From: Salvia splendens
Taxonomy: Eukaryota > Streptophyta > Magnoliopsida > Lamiales > Lamiaceae
Reading direction: 5' to 3'
NCBI RefSeq assembly: GCF_004379255.2
Contig: NC_056032.1
Coordinates: 31,159,322 to 31,223,321 of the forward strand
Length of the DNA stretch: 64,000 bases
In this document: positions 55,258-64,000 of the stretch, one piece after another
Position numbering within the stretch: the stretch's first letter is position 1
How the letters are laid out: every line of letters starts with the position of its first letter
Translations under genes and position numbers: made by a program
Notes under the pieces: generated by a model
Databases searched by the model: none
What the model saw: the letters and a program-made list of their open reading frames with translations, nothing else
Told to the model about the DNA's origin: nothing

Positions 55258-56877
55258 ACGTATTCATTTCCTTTTCCTATATTTCCTCCTTTTTTCTTCT
55301 TAATATCAGCCATTAGATTAGAGAAATGGACGGTCAAGATCAACATTGGATAATTAATCTCGTGTTGCATTATTTGTCCTATTTTGTGCATTATGAGGGT
55401 ACAATAGTAATCTAATAATGGCTGGAAACCGCTACGAATAATGCACCACATGGTCACGAGTAATGCATATAATTGACTATATAATGCACAATATGTGAAC
55501 TGCAATGCATACGAATAAGATGTACCATGTTATGATGTTTGGACACAAGTTTCTTGTTTCCCCTAAGGGTTTAATAAGCTTAGGGGCTAGGGTATAGTAC
55601 GTAGACACGTATGTAATCTTCACATGGTAACGAGTAATGGATATAATTGACTATATAATGCACAATTTGTGAACTGCAATGCATACGAACAAGATGTGCT
55701 GTGTTATGATGTTTGACGCACGTTTCTTGTTTCCCCTAAGGGTTTAATAAGCTTAGGGGCTAGGGTATAGTACGTACGCATTAATAACAAATTATAAAAC
55801 GATACGAATAATTCACCAAATTGTCACGAGTAATGGATGTTATTAACTATATAATGCACAATATGTGAACTGCAATGCATACGAATAAGATGTACCATGT
55901 TATGATGTTTGACACACGTTTCTTGTTTCCCCTAAGGGTTTAATAAGCTTAGGGGCTAGGGTATAGTACGTAGACATTACTAAATGCACGTAAGTAATCT
56001 TCAATCCGTTGATTAACCCATATACACAATACCTCTAATAATGCATAATATACTGAGATAATGACAATTAACAACTACATAATGCACTACCTAAACCAAA
56101 TAATGCACATACGTATATTCCAATAACAACAATTTGTTAGTAATGTCTACGTACTATACCCTAGCCCCTAAGCTTATTAAACCCTTAGGGGAAACAAGAA
56201 ACGTGTGTCAAACATCATAACATGGTACATCTTGTTCGTATGCATTGCAGTTCACATATTGTGCATTATATAGTTAATAACATCCATTACTCGTGACAAT
56301 TTGGTGAATTATTCGTATCGTTTTATAATTTGTTATTAATGCGTACGTACTATACCCTAGCCCCTAAGCTTATTAAACCCTTAGGGGAAACAAGAAACGT
56401 GTGTCAAACATCATAACACAACACATCTTGTTCGTATGCATTGCAGTTCACAAATTGTGCATTATATAGTCAATTATATCCATTACTCGTTACCATGTGA
56501 AGATTACATACGTGTCTACGTACTATACCCTAGCCCCTAAGCTTATTAAACCCTTAGGGGAAACAAGAAACTTGTGTCCAAACATCATAACATGGTACAT
56601 CTTATTCGTATGCATTGCAGTTCACATATTGTGCATTATATAGTCAATTATATGCATTACTCGTGACCATGTGGTGCATTATTCGTAGATACCAAAATGT
56701 GGCAGTTACTTTTCCGTCAAATGTCAATAATAACCCTGTAATGCATACAACCACCTTCTATAATGCAACACGGAACCAGTTTTATAGAATCAATCTGATC
56801 CGTTGATGCCTTAGATCTAATGCGTAATATTAAAAAGGAAAAAGGATCTAAGATGTGAAAAGGAGAATAACGCTCCC
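55254..56877. mobile_element. foldback-type element with ~550-bp inverted repeats, in (TA)n
   Basis: Outer tips AGGGACGTATTCATTTCC and (inverse) AGGGGAGCGTTATTCTCC resemble each other and border (TA)n on both sides. Inside, 55432-55983 and 56138-56688 are almost exact reverse complements (only a handful of differences seen), separated by 154 bp. Each arm contains three tandem units with the word CCCCTAAGGGTTTAATAAGC, itself half of a hairpin closing with CTTAGGGG. There is no coding. RNA from either strand would fold into a very long hairpin. Confidence 0.85.
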
Positions 56878-56899
56878 CTATATATATATATATATATAT

Positions 56900-57638
56900 A
56901 GGGTTGTGATCAATTGAGATTTTTTAGCCTAATTGAGAATTGAGATGCATTATTAGCCACTCATTTTTATTAAATGAGTGGTCCAGAATTTACCACATGG
57001 AAAATATTTTTACATTAATTAATTGTGAAAGGGCAGAATGGTAATTTCATCATACATTTTATTTAATAAATATTTTTTTATTTTTTAAAAAAAAATTAAA
57101 TTTTTTTTCGATTTTTTATTTTTTTTATTTTTTTATTTTTTTGTCAACTACATATACAATTCATGTCAACTACACACATATAATGTCAACTACATATACA
57201 ATTCATGTCAACTGCACATATATAATGTCAACTACATATACGATTCATATCACCTATACACATATAATGTCAACTATAACCTGTTGACATTTGATGTGCA
57301 GGCTATTGACATTTGATGTGCAGGGCTATTGACATTTGATGTGCAGGCTACACATCGTAGTTGACATCGCGTGAAAATTAAAAAAATTTAAAAAAATTTA
57401 AAAATTTTTTTAAAAAATTTTAAAAAAATAAAAAAAAATTTAAAAAAATAAAAAAAATAATTTTTTTTAGTTGTTGACATTTTAATACGAGTTGTTGACA
57501 TTTGATATTCTGGCTATTGAAATGAAATGACGATAATACCCTTAGTTGATATAATCTACTTGTAGTTGACATTTCAAAATGAGTGGCTGAAAATGCATCT
57601 CAATTCTCAATTAAGCTAAAAAATCTCAACCTAACAAG

Positions 57639-57643
<5 letters not shown>
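56900..57643. mobile_element. inverted-repeat element in (TA)n
   Basis: 744 bp. Tips AGGGTTGTGATCAATTGAGA and (inverse) AGGGTCTTGTTAGGTTGAGA continue TTTTTTAGC(C/T)TAATTGAGAATTG in both arms, about 65 bp in all. The interior has A/T runs and TGTCAACTACATATAC and TTGACATTTGATGTGCAGG repeats, each about three times. (TA)n on both sides. No gene. Confidence 0.8.
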
Positions 57644-57711
<68 letters not shown>

Positions 57712-57712
57712 A
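57644..57712. repeat. (TA)n microsatellite
   Basis: About 33 TA repeats, the longest in the window, right of the element at 56900. Confidence 0.95.
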
Positions 57713-57785
57713 TATAATATGTGTGTCTACTGCCAAGATTTTTTAGTGAAGCCCCTGCCAAGATTTATTCCTGCGTCCGCCACTG

Positions 57786-58080
57786 TATCCCCGCGCTCCC
57801 AACCCCAACCTCTTTCCCGTCGGCGACAACCTGCAAAATGGTGGGTGGGTTAACCCACAATTTTAAATTTTTCATCTGTCGCCATTTAGATTTGTGGCCT
57901 GACTTTTGATTTAAATTTGAATATACATGGACTACTTTTACATTTTGTTGTTTACAATTCAAAGTATATACACGGAATTTTATTTATTTACTATTCAAAT
58001 TTAATAACAATTTCAAATTTTGAATATATAAAAAATACAGATATAAAAAATTGGATTAAAAAAATGAAATTAATGATATA
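57786..58080. other. unidentified host segment right of hAT
   Basis: No gene. Continues the sequence broken at 53686. Together with 53520-53686 it is foreign to the F1/F2 flank, so it came in between the MITE halves before or with the hAT. Not classified. Confidence 0.4.
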
Positions 58081-58217
58081 ACTAAAACATCTAATCACTT
58101 TACCTACTTTATTACTCATTCTACTTAAAACACTAATCACTCATTCCTTAATTTCCGTGTCTAAAATGAAATATGCAACGCAACTAATGCGGGATGGAGG
58201 GAGTATATAATTGTAAT

Positions 58218-60998
58218 TGTCACGACCGTCCTTTAGGGTTAATAAATACGGGCGATCGTGATTAAAAGAATTTAATAAACAGACGAAAAAAATTAGGGTT
58301 TCAACACAAGTTGGACCAACTATTAATATCCAATTAAATAACCAAGAGTTTAATATTATCCAACAAGAAATTCGGAATATCCATTATCCTAACAATTAAA
58401 GTTGTCGGCCCAAATAAAACATGAATAAACGAAAAGTCACAGCGGAAATGACCAAGAGAAAGAGTGACGTCATGTGTGAAGACACAACGTCACCCAAAAA
58501 AACAACCATAATATCTTAAATTCACTTGCTCAACACCACCACATCCTCGTCGCCGCTCAACCTGCACATAAGGAAAACACATGCAGGGCTGAGTATTATA
58601 AGAATACTCAGTGGCTCATGCCGAAAACATTTTCAATAAAGAGCAATTTATCATGCCATTCACAAGTAACCATCGGGGTTTAGCTTTAGAAATGCCCGAG
58701 GCACTCAAAATCATTTCCATTTCAAACATCGACTGATCAGTCATTTTCCCATAGATGTTTACCATATCTGCCAATACATGACTTGGAATATGGCCACAAA
58801 CCAAGCCACTAGACCGGCCAGCCCGTACGCTAGCACACGATCTACCATAGGTGTACACTAGCCCAAGTAGGGTTTGCGGCCCTACAAGGACCCGAATTCG
58901 ATTCATATAATAATGGCATAAAGCCCAATCAGATAGGCACGTAAAAATCAAACCATAGCATGATAAATACAGTTTCATTTCCATCGATAAAATATTTAGG
59001 ACGTTGTCCTTATTTAAAAGAAAGCCCACCTCAATTGCTTAATTCTCTACACTTCCTTCCCTTTGGAATCTCGATTCCCTTGCGAAGTCTCACCTTTAGG
59101 ATTTAAATAATACATATATCAACCTACTTTCCAATTAGATAAAATAATAAAAAAAATGCATGCACCCTAGTTGAAGTCTTTTATCTTGTTTCTCTCGATT
59201 TTTCGCTTATTCGGCCGCTTACGCCAATAATTGCTCCGATGGCTTCTCGTAATTTCCTTCAAAATGTAGAAATTAACCCCAATATTTACTTAAGCTCGTA
59301 AATAAATCCCCGCAATTATTTCCCTTCGAATTAATTATTTCCGACATAAGATAAAGTTATTCGCTATTTGAATTATTGTGGAAATTAATTAAATATTCTT
59401 CACCATTAAAGTTATTCATTGGCCCAAGACAATTTAAATGGAGCCCACTATTAGTCTTCAATTTAATTTGTGAGCCCAACTTAAGTAAATCTTCCCTTTT
59501 AATTTAATGGGCCACTTTCTAAAACAAAGGGGAGGCCCAAACTTAAAGAAAACAAAAGAGGTCCAGCCCAACACTTCCACCATCTCCCCTTCTCTCTCGA
59601 CACCATCTCCAAGTCTCTCTCTCTATTCTCTTTCTCTCTCCCGTCGACAAATTGGGTAAGTCCGTCGGCTTCTCCGACTCCTCAGCCACCGCTGCTCGCC
59701 GAGAGGGCTGCTTTGCAGTTCAACCTCCGCCGCGAGGGGTGCCGCCATTGGTCGGCCCCAGCGGCGATTCGCCCACCGTCGTCGCCGTCGGAGTGGAGGG
59801 ACTCTGCCGCCACTGCCGTCGTCCAATTCATCCATCGTTCATCCCGAACCAACCCCGAACAACTCTGAACAGCCCCGAAACGACCCGAACAAATACCGCG
59901 TAGCCCCGACTAACTCCGAAAGGTAAGTTCTCATTCAAAGTATGTTTCTTTTCGTTCTTAGTTTGATTTTGATTCTCACAAAGGTTCGATTGTTTTGATT
60001 GTGCGATTTGATCGTTGATTGAATTATGTGGGGAGTGAGGTATAATGATGTGTATGGAGCAGAATGCAATACTTCACGTTTTAAAAATTTGGGTAGGAGA
60101 TTACCTCTGTGAACGAGAAATCAAAACATCAAGGATTTGAAAAGAGTGGTTCTTGAAGCTGGAGGATTTTGGTTACTGCCACTAGCACAATTTGATGTTA
60201 GATTCTGAAGCAGGAGAAAGTTTAGATACAAATCGATAGGAATTAGTTTACCTTGAGTAGAAGTTGGAGGATGATTCTTGCTTCTTGTTTGCAGTGACGT
60301 TGGGTGAGGAAAAAAAGTAATGGTTGAAGACTTAATATAGAGGAAAGGGGGTTAAGGATATGGGAGAGATTTGTGGGATAGGTGGAAACGGTTTCAACGT
60401 GGGATTAGGGCCTAATTTTCGAATTCTTCCTCTCTTTTTTTTTGCTAAACGTGATTTAGTTAGAATTAGATTTATTTTTGGTATTTTATTTGCAGATTAC
60501 GGAAGAGGAATATCTTTTCACGGAGGAGAAAAATCTGCGCAAAATCTTTAATTAAAATTTGAATCAAAGATATTTTATTTAGTTCAATTCATAGCCCATT
60601 GTATTTTATTTTAAATTGTGCAGTACACAGTTTATTTATCACTGACTGGGCTTTCATATTATTTATTTAATTTATCGGATCCAACACGGAATTGAGTCCA
60701 ATAAATATTCCTCACGGAAAGGGAATTATTTAAATTCGTATTGTAATTTATTTCATAATTTCTAGCTCTCATAACAATTACTCAATTATCCAAAGACCTT
60801 TAATTTCACCCCACATTCAATTATTCAAGCAGCCTCGTCACATATTCATCCATGTTGACCCAGTCAAAATTCCAACTCAAAATTAGGTCACGAAAGGTAT
60901 CAAAAGCATTAATTCACGGACCTCGCAAATATCTAAAGCATTAAATACATGTACTTTATGGTTCAAAAAAATTAGGGTTCTAAAAGTGGGGCGTTACA
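58218..60998 (-). mobile_element. solo LTR of Tekay-like Ty3 family, 5-bp TSD
   Basis: 2781 bp. On the minus strand it opens TGTAACGCCCCAC and ends CGTGACA, the same ends as the LTR at 7193-10023. GTAAT flanks it on both sides (58213-58217 and 60999-61003). F1 shows the empty site TTGTAATTGTTGTTGAAT at 37772. No internal retrotransposon sequence follows, so it arose by LTR-LTR recombination. A TATA-like TATATTAA on the minus strand lies at about 60330-60338. The GC-rich part at 59650-59830 holds only chance frames. Confidence 0.93.
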
Positions 60999-61003
60999 GT
61001 AAT

Positions 61004-62240
61004 TGTTGTTGAATTGTGGTGCTTATTGGGCCCATGATTTGCCTGAAACGTCTATACTATTCCTATTGTAAATAGAGTATTTAAAAGTAAGAAAAAATAT
61101 AATATCTATGAAAAACGTGCGCAAGTTACATTTAGATTGTATGATGGTCCAACAAAGAAAATAGTGCAAATGTTTCTCTATCGCTACGTGATGATTATTT
61201 ATATTGATTTTGATATTTGAGGTCCAGAATTATTTGTGAAATTAATCCAAAAATATTCACCCATTCTACAAAATAATGTATGATCAGTTGCTTTAAGATT
61301 TGATTTAAGAAATCATCGTCACAGATTAAGAATTGACATCAAACATTTATGCAAAACTTCGACCACGAGCACACGCATGTATGCATTCTATACATGTGAA
61401 GAGTGGTAATATGTGTGTTATATTGTGCATTTTTAGTCCTTATTTTTAAAATTTTAATAAAATAATGACTTAATCCATATAAATTTGAAAATTAAACCTG
61501 AGAAGAATTATATAGTTTTGTGAATAAAAAATTGGACCTAATTCCTTTCTTTGGCGAATGTTGATTAATGACCCATAATAAGGAATAAAACGGGAGACGG
61601 CCTGTTTTTGTATCTCATGGGCCATTTATTCCCAATTTGATTGGCCGTAATGCAATTAGCCCAACTTACAGCCTTTACGAACTTTTAAACGGGCCTTTGT
61701 ACATGAGTTTTGATGAGAATTGGGTGTAAATAAGAGAGAATGAGAAAAGGTGAATAAAGTATGAGAGAGAGAAAAAAAATTGGATTGAAAAGTGTTAATA
61801 ATTTGAGAAAAATTTTCATTTTTAGACTAGGCTATTTTTTATGGATACTCTAAAATGGAAAGATGAGATTATTTTTTTCGTGCACGGAAGGAGTACTATT
61901 TATTCATACTAACTAATACTTCCTCCGTCTCAATGAAGATGACTCATTCCCTAAGTAGCATAGAGATAAATGTCTACTTTTAGTAACTGGTTATCTTGAT
62001 TGGAAAAAATTAAAAAGGATTATGAACCATCTTCAAAGGGATGGAAGGAATGCTAGTTGAAACTTGAAAGCTTGAATTGGACAGGAATACACCTGAATAA
62101 TATTCATGATCGTCGCTCTCAAATAATGCATGTTACTTCACTTGTTATTTATTTTATTTATATTGTTTAATTATATTTTAGTATATTAAAAAATTTATTA
62201 ATATTTTTAACTTTGTATTTTTCATAACAATCAAAATTCA
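61004..62240. repeat. Flank F2, right part
   Basis: No gene. It is collinear with F1 37780-39230. It has about 130 bp not in F1 (61250-61380) and lacks the MITE at 38838. Similarity ends near 62225, before the point where the dioxygenase gene starts in F1; no second gene copy follows in the window. Confidence 0.8.
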
Positions 62241-63657
62241 GTTTTTGTTATTTAATTCATTTGTTAAAGAATAGAGAAAATGAACAAATCAAGTTTTATT
62301 TTGTAATAAATTTGTAAATTAAAATATCAATAATATATTTTTATTTATTAAAACCAAACTTAATATATAAAAACAAATTTTGTTAAATGTGTATTAAAGG
62401 AAAGCGGCGCTCACAAATAACCATGACTGACAATTTTGGACACGACATAAAACCTAGCATCAACACGCACGAAATACTCCCTCCGTCCGCAAATAGGAGT
62501 CTCGTTTTTCCATTTTGGTTCGTCCGCGAATAGGAGTCCCGATTCATAATTGCTATAAATGGTAAAGATGTCCCACATTCCACTCACATATTATTTTAAA
62601 CTAGTGTTAGCCCACGCGCTATGCACAACATAAAATACTTTTATTTTATTAATTAGACATTGTGAATAATTCAAATAATATCATTACATAAGATTACAAA
62701 TAAAATGTAATACGTTATAGTCACTAATTATAAATATAAATTAAATAAGTTTTAAATTAAATCAACATAGAAATATTTGTTAATTACAGCACTTATATTG
62801 GTCTTTACAACAAATAAAATTACCATCCTTAACACATAGACACTTTAATATTAAAATACTATCAATATTTAATTGATATAAATATTTAATATACAACTTA
62901 AAAATATAATTAGGACAATGATATTGCCATAAAAAGTAAATAATGAACACCAAAACAAATAAAAAACACACATATATGAATATCAAAACAATAAAATAAA
63001 AGTTAGCAAGTCATGAAAAATAGAGAAGATATATAATAAAACACAAACTACATCTACCGTTGACTCTTCTTCAGCCTTATTTTTCTCCTTAATCTCTAAA
63101 TTTGTGTGATTTATGTTGTATGCATATGCTCAAATACAAATGTGCTATTTTATGGTTTTTGTCATCTTTGCTTCCTTTCGTTATTTCGTTGACTTTAGGT
63201 GTTTTTCTTTGCATGAAAATTATGAAAGTGACGAAGTTGACGATGAATGTGTAACGCTCTAGGTTCAAAATATTATAGATGGTCAACAACTTAAGTGATT
63301 TCTTTATTTGTAAAAAACAAAATATTGTAGCCTAGACGGAAAAATAAAACAAATTAACATGAAGAAAATACTTAGATATGAACTAATATCACTAAAATTG
63401 AATGATCTTCAAAATAGGATTTAAAAGTGCTATTTGCCTTTTACCATCTTATGCACCACTCTCTCTCCACTACCTCCGACTCACATCTTCGGCTCTTCAT
63501 CTTTCACTCTCTCACATGACATCTGCTCCGCCTCATTTACGGTCTCCACAATGATAGAACATGTATTTATAGACAAAGATCACCAACAATTTCTAAAACC
63601 TTTCAAATGCAACTATAGATCACAAAAATGAAAGAACATTTATCTAGCTAATAAATA
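62241..63657. other. AT-rich stretch with a truncated MITE; no gene seen
   Basis: A Stowaway-like left end (CTCCCTCCGTCCGC at 62477) runs to about 62600. There it is cut by a sequence beginning CTAGTGTTAGCCCACGCGC, possibly another repeat. The rest (62600-63650) is strongly AT-rich with short chance frames only. Confidence 0.6.
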
Positions 63658-63910
63658 CTCCCTCCGTTCCATAGTAGTGATGTCATTTTACCATTTTTGT
63701 ACGTTCCATAGTAGTCGAGTCATTTCCCTTTTTAGTAAAAGTCAACTCATTTCTTCTTACTTACTTTACTCTCTCGTACTTTATTCACTTTTCATCTCTC
63801 TACCTTTTTTCTTTTCTACTTTATTCTTCCTTTACGTAATTCACTTAACACAATTTTTCTTAATCTCTGTGCCGAAAAGAAATGTCTCCATTACTATCGA
63901 ACGGAGGGAG
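63658..63910. mobile_element. Stowaway-like MITE
   Basis: 253 bp, CTCCCTCCGTTCCATAGTAG to ATCGAACGGAGGGAG, with TA flanks. The arms are inverted (CATAGTAGTGATG against CATTACTATCGAA). Confidence 0.9.
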
Positions 63911-64000
63911 TAGTAATTAAAACAAATATTTATTTATGATATAAATAAAAAAAAATGTTTAAAATCATTGGTATAATTATATTCAATTCATACTATTAAT

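Larger units (their letters stand above)
53687..57785 (+). mobile_element. hAT element with transposase fragment and nested insertions
   Basis: 4099 bp. Left CAGTGGTGGACGCAGG and right CCTGCGTCCGCCACTG are inverted repeats with one mismatch in 16. Flanks TATCCACG (53679-53686) and TATCCCCG (57786-57793) form the 8-bp target duplication with one mismatch. The left end also has the hairpin GGGGCTTAAGCCCC typical of hAT subtermini. It holds a C-terminal transposase fragment on + and three later insertions in (TA)n. Confidence 0.9.
53374..58203. mobile_element. Stowaway-like MITE split by a large insertion
   Basis: Left end CTCCCTCCGGCATTACTTGC at 53374 and right end GGGATGGAGGGAG at 58203 have TA on both sides. 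F1 reads through the same point as GCATATGATTGTAATTG (37765). The MITE halves are about 110-150 bp each. About 4.6 kb, including the hAT element, separates them. Confidence 0.7.

Noticed and set aside
58616..59029. 137-codon minus frame
   Set aside because: It lies inside the solo LTR. The equivalent LTR at 7193-10023 does not keep it open and no motif is seen.
59623..59903. Arg/Pro-rich frames of 70-83 codons
   Set aside because: Chance frames in the GC-rich part of the solo LTR; no start context, domain or counterpart.

Overview
The window is nuclear DNA of a flowering plant, most likely a eudicot. The evidence is intron-containing genes with GT..AG borders, Ty1/copia and Ty3/gypsy elements primed from initiator tRNA-Met, many Stowaway-like MITEs starting CTCCCTCCGTCC, and hAT, Mutator, PIF/Harbinger and CACTA remnants. 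No bacterial or organellar gene is visible. Only one host gene is recognisable: a three-exon 2-oxoglutarate/Fe(II) dioxygenase of the jasmonate-induced-oxygenase type at 39664-41000, which carries one premature stop.

Layout. (1) 1-5781: 3' part of a Tat/Retand-like Ty3 element on +. A partial gag is fused to the last piece of integrase, followed by 39-bp tandem repeats, an antisense intron-containing Transposase_28-type gene, a G-rich polypurine tract and a 710-bp LTR. (2) 5782-16198: diverged repeat block A, split by a Tekay-like Ty3 element (LTR 7193-10023, PBS, decayed gag and RT). (3) 16199-34090: block B, a second copy of A, carrying a young copia element (16573-21766) and a 9.7-kb non-coding LARD-type element (22754-32462, 3.9-kb LTRs, TSD GTGTG). 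(4) 34246-36180: decayed PIF/Harbinger-derived element with a Myb/SANT-like pseudogene. (5) 36360-39240: flank F1, then the dioxygenase gene. (6) 41310-46540: block C, a third copy of A/B, with its own solo LTR and MITEs. (7) 46860-51486: a SINE-like stretch, a truncated CACTA element and a 986-bp MULE. (8) 51605-53047: a MULE-like element with ~250-bp terminal inverted repeats around an AAA-ATPase gene fragment. (9) 53056-62240: flank F2, a second copy of F1, interrupted by a Stowaway element that is itself split by DNA containing a hAT element (53687-57785). The hAT holds three further elements in (TA)n tracts, one with a ~550-bp near-perfect inverted repeat. A 2.8-kb solo Tekay-like LTR (58218-60998) follows. 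(10) 62240-64000: AT-rich sequence with two more MITEs.

Reading across regions: blocks A, B, C and flanks F1, F2 look like relics of a tandemly duplicated dioxygenase locus of which one damaged gene remains here. Because the copies supply empty sites for many insertions, much of the order of events can be read from the sequence alone. Identifications come from reading motifs and repeats by eye; no database search was run.
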